64,000 nt of DNA. It comes from an archaeon (GTDB lineage: Archaea > Thermoproteota > Nitrososphaeria > Nitrososphaerales > Gagatemarchaeaceae). Where the stretch lies: contig JAKASK010000003.1 in NCBI GenBank assembly GCA_021819105.1, forward strand, positions 1-64,000, read 5' to 3'. Positions 43,435 to 51,641 of the stretch are shown here, in pieces; positions within the stretch are counted from its first letter, which is position 1; each line of letters opens with the position of its first letter. Made by a program: the position numbers and the translations under genes. The notes under the pieces were generated by a model. It saw nothing but the letters and a program-made list of their open reading frames with translations, ran no database searches and was not told the DNA's origin.

Positions 43435-43838
43435 GCATCTCCAGGTCAGGGCTGAACGGGAAGCTGGTCTACAACCCCGACGGGGGGCTCATCGGCGAAG
43501 TGGTGGACACGGCCTTCGTGCTGGGCTCGAACGACTTCTCCCTTGTCGTGAGGGTGAACCACGGGATCAGCATAGAAGTCGGATGGGACAAGATAGGGGC
43601 AGGGAAGGACATACTGATAACGAAGGAGAACATCGACCCGTCGACGGCAAAGCAGGTCGCTGCAGCGCCGGCCGTCCAGCCGGCTCAGGAGTCCTCGGGC
43701 TCGAGGCTGAGGCTGGGCATCCCGAAGATCCTGCCGGCGGGACAGAAGAAGACGGTCTGCCCCAGCTGCGGCAGGGATGCCACCTGGATCAAGCAGTACA
43801 GCCGCTGGTACTGCGAATCAGAGAAGAAGTACATCTAG
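43431..43838 (+). CDS. PRC-barrel domain protein with C-terminal zinc ribbon
   Basis: The protein has 135 residues. Residues 8-70 form a PRC-barrel-like domain (GKLVYNPDGGLIGEVVDTAFVLG; VVRVNHGISIEVGWDKIGAGKDILI), a fold used for RNA- or cytoskeleton-related interactions. The C-terminus is a half zinc ribbon, TVCPSCGRDATWIKQYSRWYC. Its TTG start overlaps the stop of the giant surface protein (43431-43434), so translation is coupled; a cytoplasmic partner for that protein's tail is a reasonable guess. I know no exact function. Confidence 0.7.
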   Translation: MSISRSGLNGKLVYNPDGGLIGEVVDTAFVLGSNDFSLVVRVNHGISIEVGWDKIGAGKDILITKENIDPSTAKQVAAAPAVQPAQESSGSRLRLGIPKILPAGQKKTVCPSCGRDATWIKQYSRWYCESEKKYI

Positions 43839-43963
43839 CCGAGCGTTTCCTCTCCGAGGGAGCCGGGGTGCCGGCGGTCATCTGATGAAACTGACGTCGA
43901 CCCCCCGCGCTTTCACGCCCGGCCGAGGGGATTTAACACCCCGCGGCGGTGCCGGTGGCAGCG

Positions 43964-44908
43964 ATGTGGGACCTCCTGTACGCCGTCGACGCCTCATCCA
44001 GCATGGCAGACACCCACAGGTCCCCCAGGGGGACCAGCTTCGTCAAGATGGACCTGGTCAGGGAGACCATCGCCGGGCTCCTCGGCGGGGGCGAACTCCC
44101 CTTCGGGAGCAGGCTGGGGGTGATGACCTTCCAGGCGCCCACCCGCCTGGGGGGGATGTTCTTGAAGGGAGGGGAAGAGATGACCAGGATGGTGGTACCC
44201 CTGACGGACCTCGACGACCTGACGAAGGAAGGGATGAAGGAGAAGATGGATGCCATACGGGTGAGCGGGGCGACCCCTTCCGGATTAGCGATCGAGGAGG
44301 GACTCAGGCAGCTCTACGCTGGGAACGACGGGCCCGTCAGGCGGATAAAGAAGGTGGTGATGATAACCGACGAGAGGTCCAACGTGGGGCCCAGGCCGGA
44401 GAATGTGGTGGGGGACGAAGTGGCCCAGAAGGCGATAGTCGACGTGATCGCCATCGGGGGGAAGATCAACAGGGAGACCCTGGAGAAGGTCGCGGCCAGG
44501 ACGGGGGGGAAGTTCATGATAGTGGAGAGCGCAGAGGAGCTCCTGGCAGCCATGAAGCCGAGGATAGACGTGAGGGGGCTTGGGGTGGACGCCGGGCTGC
44601 TCGACGACGTGGGAAAGGCGGAGCAGGGACTGCTGGCGGGGAGGGCCCTCGGGGAGGGGTCGATGCAGTACAGGCAGGCGCTGGACAGGGCGAGGGAGGT
44701 GAGGGCCAGGGCCAACAAGCGGCTGATGGAGGTCCTGATGGTGAGGGCCCAGGCCGACGCGGACGTGAAGATGCTGGTGTCGCAGCTGCAGAAGGGGATG
44801 ACCATGGCCGAGTACGCCCGGAGGGTGTGGCCACGGGCGGCTGAGCTGGACCAGGCGGAGAAGGTCGAGAAGGAGCTCAGGGCTGCGATGGAGCGGCTGG
44901 CGGCCTAG
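43964..44908 (+). CDS. VWA-domain protein
   Basis: The protein has about 314 residues. The von Willebrand factor A domain (about 1-190) starts WDLLYAVDASSSMAD, with the MIDAS metal motif D-x-S-x-S, then SGATPSGLAIEEGL (the MIDAS Thr) and KKVVMITDERSNV. The C-terminal half is a long charged helical region (EQGLLAGRALGEGSMQYRQAL; AEYARRVWPRAAELDQAEKV), probably coiled coil. Such proteins act in metal-dependent protein complexes. ATG 43964 is chosen because TATA-like ATTTAAC at 43931-43937 predicts a start at about 43960. It overlaps the convergent surface-protein gene by 4 bases. Confidence 0.82.
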   Translation: MWDLLYAVDASSSMADTHRSPRGTSFVKMDLVRETIAGLLGGGELPFGSRLGVMTFQAPTRLGGMFLKGGEEMTRMVVPLTDLDDLTKEGMKEKMDAIRVSGATPSGLAIEEGLRQLYAGNDGPVRRIKKVVMITDERSNVGPRPENVVGDEVAQKAIVDVIAIGGKINRETLEKVAARTGGKFMIVESAEELLAAMKPRIDVRGLGVDAGLLDDVGKAEQGLLAGRALGEGSMQYRQALDRAREVRARANKRLMEVLMVRAQADADVKMLVSQLQKGMTMAEYARRVWPRAAELDQAEKVEKELRAAMERLAA

Positions 44909-46341
44909 GGCACGGCCAGCTTCGGACGGACGTTCTTCCTGGCGATGAGGTAGCCCGCCAGGACCGCCGCGGTCAGGAGGGCGAGCCCCAGGGGTGCGAT
45001 GGGGAACTCGGGTATCCCGCCGAGCCCGGACGACGACCCGGTCGTCTTGCCCGAAGTGGTGGACGCAGACCCTCCGGTGAACGCCATGGGGGACAGGGAC
45101 CGGCCCGACACGTTGGTCCAACTGGCCGAGGTGGAGGTCTGCGAGGAGGGCGCAGGGACCCCGGACGGCAGCGTTAAGGCGACGCCCCCGCTGGTCTGGA
45201 CCGTGATGTTGACCGGCGTGGTGCCCAGGGAGCTGAAGAAGCCTGACTCGTCGAAGCCGCCGTTGGAGATGGTCACCGTGGGTCGCAGGGTGAGCCCGCT
45301 CATGCTGAACTGGGTCGTGACCACGCCGCTGGCGTCCTGGCTGACTGAGCCGCTGGTCGTGAGTCCGGTGATGTCGACCGAGGTGCTGTTGAAGAACGCC
45401 CGCTGGGCGGCGGTGAGGTTCCCAGACGCCGGGGAGGACGCGGCCTCGGCCCTCAGTATGGCGTCGAGGTTGAAGTTGGCGGGCCCGGTGACCGTGGCGT
45501 CGAAGGTGAAGGACCCGTTCGAATAGCCGAAGCTGTAGGTGTACCCGGTGACGGCGGAGTCGATGGCGTCGTAGAGGGTCGCGTTGGAGCTGCAGCTGGT
45601 GAGGTTGCTGTGCGCACAGTAGTAGGCCGCCTCGGCGCCAGGGAGGGCGGTGAAGTTACCGGCGAGCTCGATGTCCACGTTGATGGCGGCCGAGGAGCTC
45701 CCGTAGTTGGGGGTGATGGAGAAGCCCGTCACAGTCACGTTCGCGGCGGCATACACTGGGTTGCTCGTGATGAGCCCGTTGATGTAGGTCCGGTTCAGCT
45801 GCGCCTGGTAGAGCGACACGTACTGTGACACGTTGCTCTGGGTCACGTCCACCGTCTGGCCGGAGACGGTGTAGGTGCCATAGACGATGGTGACGGTCCC
45901 GGTGGCGTCCAGGGAGGACTTCGTCCCGTTGTAGTTGAGCGAAAGAGTGTCGTCGGGGCTGCCTATCCCCGGCGCCCCGTTGAACGTAATGGTCCCCTGG
46001 GACTGGTCGTTCGCGAAGGTCCCATGGCCCGAGAGGGAGCCGGTCACGTTGATCCGGTTCAGGTAGGCGGAGGGGACTGTCGCCGTCAGGTGCTCGGTCG
46101 CGACCGACTGGCCGCCGGAGGTGGCGACGCTGGCGCTGAACTGGACGTTCGGGACGGTGTTCGGGGGTGATGTCGTCGTGTTCGAGGTTTGCACGGCGAC
46201 GCTGAGCGAGCCGTCGGGGTTTACGGTGACGGTGAGGGAGCTGCTCCCGGAACCCTGGCCCACAGCTGCCATGGGAACGGCGGAAAGGGCGAGCAGCGCG
46301 GCGCCCAGGAGGGCAAGGGACACTTGGAATCTCAAACGCAC
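44905..46341 (-). CDS. Secreted protein with PEFP-type C-terminal anchor (candidate archaeosortase substrate)
   Basis: The protein has about 478 residues with a signal peptide (QVSLALLGAALLALSAVPMAA), a long Thr/Ser/Gly-rich beta-sheet exported region with many N-x-S/T sequons, and a C-terminal tripartite signal: GGIPEFPIAPLGLALLTAAVL, then basic RKNVRPK. PEFP followed by a membrane helix and basic tail is the pattern of archaeal PEF-CTERM-like sorting signals. No archaeosortase gene is in the window. GTG 46341 is preferred because a TATA-like TAAATAT at 46360-46366 lies upstream, although its spacing (about 22 nt) is short and TTG 46335 also fits. Confidence 0.75.
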   Translation of the reverse strand: MRLRFQVSLALLGAALLALSAVPMAAVGQGSGSSSLTVTVNPDGSLSVAVQTSNTTTSPPNTVPNVQFSASVATSGGQSVATEHLTATVPSAYLNRINVTGSLSGHGTFANDQSQGTITFNGAPGIGSPDDTLSLNYNGTKSSLDATGTVTIVYGTYTVSGQTVDVTQSNVSQYVSLYQAQLNRTYINGLITSNPVYAAANVTVTGFSITPNYGSSSAAINVDIELAGNFTALPGAEAAYYCAHSNLTSCSSNATLYDAIDSAVTGYTYSFGYSNGSFTFDATVTGPANFNLDAILRAEAASSPASGNLTAAQRAFFNSTSVDITGLTTSGSVSQDASGVVTTQFSMSGLTLRPTVTISNGGFDESGFFSSLGTTPVNITVQTSGGVALTLPSGVPAPSSQTSTSASWTNVSGRSLSPMAFTGGSASTTSGKTTGSSSGLGGIPEFPIAPLGLALLTAAVLAGYLIARKNVRPKLAVP

Positions 46342-46497
46342 TGGCATCGTTCCGCTTGGATATTTACGCATTGTCCGCAGGTCTGGTGTCCTGTCGCTCT
46401 ATGGGCGAACATCGCGCTCTGGACTGCGAAGCGGACTGCATTGGGCGGCTCCCTGACCCCGGCTGACCGCTCGATCCTGTCCTGGACCCGACCCACG

Positions 46498-46505
46498 CTT
46501 ATTAG
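46498..46505 (+). promoter_or_regulatory. TATA-like box for the MacB-type operon
   Basis: CTTATTAG centred at about 46501 predicts transcription from about 46528, at GTG 46529 (leaderless). It is the only clear promoter for the three overlapping genes that follow. Confidence 0.5.
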
Positions 46506-46528
46506 GGGTCTGGCCCCCCTGCGAGCTC

Positions 46529-47650
46529 GTGGCGCTGGCCTCCCTGGGCTTCCGCAACTCGTTCAGGAAGCCGCTTCGGACCTTCCTGTCAGTAGCTGGC
46601 ATAGCGCTCTGCATCGTCCTCATGCTCACCGTCGTCGCCGTGTCCGACAGGTACACAACTGTGGTTGACCAGAGCTACACGGTCTACAAGGCTGACCTCC
46701 TCGTGGTGTCCCGGGGAGCCCTGCTCCTCGGGGGGCTCCCCCTCGGGGCTGTGGTCTCTCAGGGGGTCGCGTCTCAGGTGGCCGGGGTGAGGGGGGTGGA
46801 GTCGGCCACGCCGCTGCTGGTGGTGGTGGACGTGAAGGAGCTGGTGCCGTCGAACATCACCATCGGCGTCCCCATCCAGAACTTCTCGATGTTCGCGGAG
46901 GCGACCCCCCTGAGCCTCCAGGGGAGTTACCCCTCGTCTGCAGACCAGGTGGTGGTGGGGAACTACCTCGCGTCCACCGAGGGGCTCCGGGTCGGCTCGA
47001 CCCTGGAGAACGGAGGGGCTGCGCTCACGGTGAGCGGCATACTCGTCACGTCGAACGTGGTCCTGAGCAACGCGGTCGTCATGCCCCTGCAGACCGCCCA
47101 GGCGGAGCTGGGGTACTACGACCTTGTCTCGGCGGTCCTGGTAGACACCCAGGGGAACGCGTCCCAGGTGGCGTCGAATATCATGGCGTCGGTCCCCGGG
47201 GTGGGGGCGATCCCCTACGGGCAGAGCCAGGCGATCACCGCTCCCCTCCTCTCGTCTGTGGGGACCTTCGACGTCGCCATGGGGGCCCTCGCCGCGGCCC
47301 TGGCCGTCCTCTTCGTGACCGTGATCGTCAGCGTGAACATACTTGAGGAGAGGGACGAGCTCTCGACCATGGTGGCCATGGGGGCTTCGACCGGGTCTGT
47401 GCTGAAGGTGGCCCTGGCAGAGACTTCGCTGGTGACCCTGCTGGGGGCGGCCCTGGGGGTCGTCGCCTCGGCGGGGGCGACGGCGTTCGTGTTCGAGAGG
47501 TACGCAGGGGTCACGGTGCAGTTCACCCCCTCGGGGATATCGGCCCTCCTCCCCGGATGGGTGACCCTGCTGGCCGTGCTCGGACTCCTGGCGGTGGGGA
47601 TGGGGGTGGGGCTCGCGAGCGCCGTGGGAGCCGTGAGGAGGGCGGGATGA
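46529..47650 (+). CDS. ABC transporter permease, MacB/FtsX family
   Basis: The protein has 373 residues. An N-terminal membrane helix (RTFLSVAGIALCIVLMLTVVAVS) precedes a large extracytoplasmic domain (about 40-245, with MacB_PCD-like VESATPLLVVVDV and VVVGNYLASTEGLRVGSTL). Three C-terminal helices follow, with FtsX features (VAMGALAAALAVLFVTVIVSVNILEERDELSTMVAMGAS). It exports substrates or transmits force across the membrane rather than forming a simple channel. GTG leaderless start. Its TGA overlaps the ATPase ATG (ATGA at 47647-47650). Confidence 0.88.
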   Translation: MALASLGFRNSFRKPLRTFLSVAGIALCIVLMLTVVAVSDRYTTVVDQSYTVYKADLLVVSRGALLLGGLPLGAVVSQGVASQVAGVRGVESATPLLVVVDVKELVPSNITIGVPIQNFSMFAEATPLSLQGSYPSSADQVVVGNYLASTEGLRVGSTLENGGAALTVSGILVTSNVVLSNAVVMPLQTAQAELGYYDLVSAVLVDTQGNASQVASNIMASVPGVGAIPYGQSQAITAPLLSSVGTFDVAMGALAAALAVLFVTVIVSVNILEERDELSTMVAMGASTGSVLKVALAETSLVTLLGAALGVVASAGATAFVFERYAGVTVQFTPSGISALLPGWVTLLAVLGLLAVGMGVGLASAVGAVRRAG

Positions 47651-48327
47651 GCGGAGGGGTCGCCAGGCTGGACTCGGCCACCCTGGTCTACGGGGCGGGG
47701 GAAAGGAGGGTCACGGCGGTGTCCGGGGCGACCGTCGAAGTGGCCGGGGGGAAGGTCGTCGGGATCGTCGGACCGTCGGGGTCGGGGAAGACCACGCTGA
47801 TGAGCATGCTCGGGACCCTGCTGCTCCCCACGTCGGGTGCTGCTTACTTCGACGGAAGGGACGTGTCCACCCTCTCGGTGGCCCAGAGGAGAGCGCTGAG
47901 GCTCGGGAGGGTCGGGTTCGTGTTCCAGCAGCTGAGGCTCATGCAGAAGCTGTCGGCCCTGGAGAACGTGCGGCTCCCGCTGGTCCTGGCCGGGAGGGAG
48001 GACGGGGAACGGCTCCGGAGGGCCTCTGAGCTGGTGAAGGCTGTGGGGCTCGAGGGGAAGGAGGGACGAAGGCCAGGGGAGCTCAGCGTCGGGGAGCAGC
48101 AGAGGGTGGCGGTCGCCAGGGCGCTTGTGAACAGCCCGGCGCTTGTGCTCGCCGACGAGCCGACGAGCCAGCTCGACTCGGCCTCGGGGCAGAGCGTCCT
48201 GGAGCTGCTCGAGGGGCTCTGCGCCGAGATAGGTGCCGCCGTCGTGATCTCGACCCACGACCAGAAGATGAGGGAGCGCCTCGGGGAGGTGTACGAGATG
48301 CGCGACGGGGTACTTTCGCAGGGATGA
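47647..48327 (+). CDS. ABC transporter ATP-binding protein, LolD/MacB type
   Basis: The protein has 226 residues. Walker A GPSGSGKTT is at 42-50, the Q-loop FVFQQLRLMQKLSALENVRLP, the signature LSVGEQQRVAVARAL, Walker B LVLADEPTSQLD and the H-loop VVISTHD. The compact length and ENVRLP motif are typical of the LolD/MacB/FtsE group. It starts at ATG 47647, inside the permease stop, and overlaps the next gene by four bases, so the three genes make one machine. Confidence 0.92.
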   Translation: MSGGVARLDSATLVYGAGERRVTAVSGATVEVAGGKVVGIVGPSGSGKTTLMSMLGTLLLPTSGAAYFDGRDVSTLSVAQRRALRLGRVGFVFQQLRLMQKLSALENVRLPLVLAGREDGERLRRASELVKAVGLEGKEGRRPGELSVGEQQRVAVARALVNSPALVLADEPTSQLDSASGQSVLELLEGLCAEIGAAVVISTHDQKMRERLGEVYEMRDGVLSQG

Positions 48328-49322
48328 AGCCGAAGTGGCTGGGGGCCGCATGCGCGGTCCTCCTGGTCGCAGGTGTGGTCTCCATGGCGGTCCCGGCGGC
48401 GTCGCTGGCTTCGGGGCTCAGGATGTCCACCGGCAGGGCGACGAACATCGCGGGCTACGCGGTGGCGGTCCCCGTCCTGATATCCAACCACGGGTTCCTG
48501 GGGATCGGAGACATCAGGCTGCGCATGGTGGTCCTGGAAGGGGGGACGGTGGTCTTTTCGAGGGACGTCGGCCCCCTCGCCATAGCCCCAGGCGGGAGCG
48601 TGAGCTTCGAGGCCGTGCTCCTCAATGGTACCGCCAAGCAGCCGGTAGGTAACCTGAGCTGGGAGGTGACCGGGAGCGCGGTCGTCGGCGGGTTCCTGCC
48701 GGTGGGGATGACTGTGACCGAGGGGAGGGCCCCGGCGACAGCTGGCCCTGCGGTCTACGGCGACGCCGCCCTGCAGGCCGGGGCGGCAGCCCTGGCAGCG
48801 GCGGCTGCTTCCGCCGGAGACGAGGAGCCAGCGGTGAAGGGAGGCCGGGGGCCGCTGAGAGGCAGGGCCAGGGCGGCCGTGGGTGTGGGGGCGGGGGCGC
48901 TGGTGCTGCTCGTCCTCGTCGCCGGGCCGAGGCTCGCGGGGCCCTGGGTTGGAGGCGTCGCTTCGCAGGCTGCCGGCCAGGGGACCACCCTCGGCCTGAG
49001 CTCGAGCCTCGCCGACTTCGCGCTCGGGGCCCCCTACGCGGCCATGGTCGCCGTCGTGGCCTGCATAGAGGGGGTGCTGAAGGGAGCGGGCTTGGGCCCG
49101 GCGGCTGGGGGCGCCCTCAAAGCCGCGGAGGGAGCGGTCCTCGCCCTGCTGTTCTACCTGCTCTTGGGGGGCGGGGTCCCCACGGTCGACGCGACCGTCG
49201 CGGGGTTCGCGGCGGACTTCGCCGTCGGGCTCACCCTGACCCTGGCGCTCTTCGAGGCGGCCGCGGTGGTGCGCGCGGTCGAGGGGACCCTCGAGGTGCT
49301 GGGGTCGAGACGGGGAGCCTGA
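48324..49322 (+). CDS. Membrane protein, third component of the MacB-type operon
   Basis: The protein has 332 residues. A signal-anchor helix (LGAACAVLLVAGVVSMAVPAASL) is followed by an extracytoplasmic Ig- or fibronectin-like domain (about 30-135: YAVAVPVLISNHGFLGIGDIRL), an Ala-rich acidic linker and three further hydrophobic segments (VGVGAGALVLLVLVAGPRL; PYAAMVAVVACIEGVL; AVLALLFYLLLGG). I know no family. By overlap with the ATPase gene it is likely a periplasmic-side partner, analogous in position to MacA-type adaptors. Confidence 0.6.
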   Translation: MKPKWLGAACAVLLVAGVVSMAVPAASLASGLRMSTGRATNIAGYAVAVPVLISNHGFLGIGDIRLRMVVLEGGTVVFSRDVGPLAIAPGGSVSFEAVLLNGTAKQPVGNLSWEVTGSAVVGGFLPVGMTVTEGRAPATAGPAVYGDAALQAGAAALAAAAASAGDEEPAVKGGRGPLRGRARAAVGVGAGALVLLVLVAGPRLAGPWVGGVASQAAGQGTTLGLSSSLADFALGAPYAAMVAVVACIEGVLKGAGLGPAAGGALKAAEGAVLALLFYLLLGGGVPTVDATVAGFAADFAVGLTLTLALFEAAAVVRAVEGTLEVLGSRRGA

Positions 49323-49331
49323 CGAAAATTG

Positions 49332-49338
49332 CTTATAG
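49332..49338 (+). promoter_or_regulatory. TATA-like box for the actin-like gene
   Basis: CTTATAG centred at about 49335 predicts a start at about 49361, 3 nt before TTG 49364. It separates this two-gene unit from the ABC operon upstream. Confidence 0.55.
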
Positions 49339-49363
49339 ACCGAGGGAGCAGTGGCAGTGAGAG

Positions 49364-50638
49364 TTGCCCGCTCCAAAGGAGCTCTCCGTCTTCGGCGAGG
49401 ACTACGGTACTTCGGAGCTGAAGTTCGGCCCGGCGACCCTGGGCAACGTCCCGGACGTAATCGAGAACCGGGGCTACTTCCCCGACACCAGGTCGTCGAT
49501 GGTGAGGATGACAGGCGGGGCGGACAAGAAGCTGCTGGTGGTCGGCCCCGACGTGTCCAACTTCGTCGAGGCGAAGCGCGACATAGCCGAGAGGATGGTC
49601 TATCCGATGCGGAGCGGGGTCATCGACAGGGACGACGACAGGTCCTGGTCGGTGGTGAAGGAGCTGACGAGGTACGCCCTCCTCAGGCACGTGCCTGAGA
49701 ACCCTGAGTTCGACGGCGTGAAGGCAGTGGCAGCGCTTTCGGCCGCCGCCCCGAGGTACATGTACGACAGGCTCTTCGAAATCCACAGGGAGATCAACCA
49801 GGAGGAGGGGAGGAAGCTGGTCAAGGCGTTGTCCATCATCCCTCAGCCCTTCGCCGTCGCCATATCGCAGAAGGTCCTCGCCTGCACTGTGCTCGAGGCA
49901 GGCCATGGCAACGCGCAGATCGCACCCGTGAGCAGCGGCATGATCTTCAACGCGCTCATCACCCTGAACCGCGGCGGGGGGGACTGCGACCTCGTCGCCG
50001 CCGAGATACTGCGCGACGCCGGCTACGGGGACCTGGCTCGTGAGCCGAAGTTGGTCAAGCTGTTCAAGGAGTCGCTGGGGCTCGTCCCGAAGAGCCTGAA
50101 GCAGGTGATGGCGGACAAGAACAACCCGAAGTATGGGGCGGTGTTCAGGGTCCCCAACACCCGGATATCCATCGACCTGGACAAGAGCAGCTGGCAGCGG
50201 TTCCTGATAGGGGAGTACTTCTTCGACCCGTCCAACGAATACTACTCGTCCTACTACAGGCGCGGGTTCCCCAAGCCGGCCGACTCCTACTCGGAGGGGA
50301 AGGTGGTCGCAGGGACCACCGACCTGGCCGAAGTGATCATCCAGTCGGTCCAGAAGTGCAGCTTCGAGATCCAGCCGGCGCTCTACAGGTCGATTTTCCT
50401 GTCGGGGGGCGGCTTCTCCTGGAAGGTCCCCCAGGGGATGGAGAGCTACGCCGTCGACTCTTCTACGAAGCTGAAGGCGATGCTGGAGGAGAAGGGGATC
50501 CAGGGGGCGAACGTCACCCTCACCAAGCACCCGGTCTACAACGTCTGGCAAGGGTGCGTCGCCTACGGGCTCTACATCCCGGACGACTTCACCTGGGACT
50601 GGGACGAGCGAGAAGGCTGGCAGTACCTCGACCGGTAG
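49364..50638 (+). CDS. Actin-like ATPase (crenactin-related)
   Basis: The protein has 424 residues with the three actin-fold nucleotide motifs: phosphate 1 GEDYGTSELKFGP (11-23), phosphate 2 LEAGHGNAQIAP (177-188, with Glu where actins have Asp) and the adenosine loop IFLSGGGFSWKVP (344-356). This combination is found in actin/crenactin/MreB-family filaments, not in sugar kinases or Hsp70. It would form dynamic or scaffold filaments in the cytoplasm. TTG leaderless start. The next gene, 7 nt away, encodes a membrane protein with a coiled-coil tail and is the likely partner. No arcadin genes are recognisable nearby, and a ParM- or segregation-like role cannot be excluded. Confidence 0.85.
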   Translation: MPAPKELSVFGEDYGTSELKFGPATLGNVPDVIENRGYFPDTRSSMVRMTGGADKKLLVVGPDVSNFVEAKRDIAERMVYPMRSGVIDRDDDRSWSVVKELTRYALLRHVPENPEFDGVKAVAALSAAAPRYMYDRLFEIHREINQEEGRKLVKALSIIPQPFAVAISQKVLACTVLEAGHGNAQIAPVSSGMIFNALITLNRGGGDCDLVAAEILRDAGYGDLAREPKLVKLFKESLGLVPKSLKQVMADKNNPKYGAVFRVPNTRISIDLDKSSWQRFLIGEYFFDPSNEYYSSYYRRGFPKPADSYSEGKVVAGTTDLAEVIIQSVQKCSFEIQPALYRSIFLSGGGFSWKVPQGMESYAVDSSTKLKAMLEEKGIQGANVTLTKHPVYNVWQGCVAYGLYIPDDFTWDWDEREGWQYLDR

Positions 50639-50645
50639 CCTCGCC

Positions 50646-51542
50646 ATGACTTTCGACGAGATCGAAAGGCGGAGGGCCGCCCTGCTCGCGCACCCCAAGG
50701 TGAGGAAGAGCGGCGGCCGGGTCCTCTTCGCAATCTTTCTGATCGTCAACGCCGCCCTGATCTACCTGGTCGCCGCCCCCTACGCGGGGCTCGTCGCCAA
50801 CGACTTCGCGCTGACGGCGGGGGTCGGCGCCCTCGGTGGGCTCTTCCTGCTCGCGCTCAGGTACAGAAGCTACAGGAAGGCGCGCGGCGCCTCGGCGTCC
50901 CTCTCCCTGGCCTTCCTCGACGTGCTCGCCTGGGTGGGCGTCGTCGGCGTCCTGGTCTGGAGCTTCGTCTTCCCTGCCCTGAGGGCGTTCCCTGCGGGAA
51001 CCCTGCTGTACCTGTTCTACCTCCCCCAGTTCCCCATAGGGGTCTACTCCCTCACCTTCGTCTGGGCGATGCTGATAGTCCTCAGGGTGGTCCTGCAGCC
51101 CTTCACCAAGCCCCCGGCCGAGAAGGTGTACGCCGACATCGAGGCGTCGCTGCGCAAGCTGACCGAGACGGTGAACCAGGTCGGCCAGAGGCCGAAGGGG
51201 CCCGACCAGAAGCCGGACCCGGCCCTCGCCGACAAGGTCAGTTCGATAATGTCGGAGATCACGGCGGTGAGGAGGGAGCTCTCGACCATCAAGACGGCGG
51301 CGCCCCCCGCCTACGCCGCCGCCCCCGAAGCATCGAGCGTGAGGGTGATGGCGCCACAGGCGAGGCAAGCGCCGGGTCCCAGGCAGGAGGTCGCGGTGAT
51401 CAGGGCCGACACAGGGCCGAGGCCGCGGAGGGACACCGGGGTCGCAGTCCCCGAGTCCGCTGTAGACAACCCGTGGCTGGGGGTCCTGGGCAAGAGGGGG
51501 ACCAAGCGCCAGCAGGGGTCCGCCAAGGCAGAGAACGAGTAA
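50646..51542 (+). CDS. Membrane protein with coiled-coil and Pro/Arg-rich tail, actin-gene partner
   Basis: The protein has 298 residues. After a short cytoplasmic N-terminus (TFDEIERRRAALLAHPKVRKSG) there are about four membrane helices (LFAIFLIVNAALIYLVAAPY; ALTAGVGALGGLFLLAL; LAFLDVLAWVGVVGVLVWSFV; VYSLTFVWAMLIVLRVVL). Residues ~165-225 form a heptad-rich cytoplasmic segment (DIEASLRKLTETVNQVGQ; DKVSSIMSEITAVRRELSTI), and an unstructured Arg/Pro-rich tail ends in NPWLGVLGKRGTKR. I know no family. It is 7 nt downstream of the actin-like gene, so a role anchoring or nucleating filaments at the membrane is the natural hypothesis. Confidence 0.7.
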   Translation: MTFDEIERRRAALLAHPKVRKSGGRVLFAIFLIVNAALIYLVAAPYAGLVANDFALTAGVGALGGLFLLALRYRSYRKARGASASLSLAFLDVLAWVGVVGVLVWSFVFPALRAFPAGTLLYLFYLPQFPIGVYSLTFVWAMLIVLRVVLQPFTKPPAEKVYADIEASLRKLTETVNQVGQRPKGPDQKPDPALADKVSSIMSEITAVRRELSTIKTAAPPAYAAAPEASSVRVMAPQARQAPGPRQEVAVIRADTGPRPRRDTGVAVPESAVDNPWLGVLGKRGTKRQQGSAKAENE

Positions 51543-51641
51543 AGGGACAACACGGTGGATTCGGGGGCGGTCGGCTGGTCGCTGGCTCCGCGCAGCGGCG
51601 CCGCCAACGCTTAAGTCCGGACGGCGCTCCTTGCGCTGCCG

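Noticed and set aside
47844-50749. Long minus-strand frames opposite the MacB ATPase, the third subunit and the actin-like gene
   Set aside because: These are antisense shadows; the plus-strand genes have strong motifs and coupled stops and starts.
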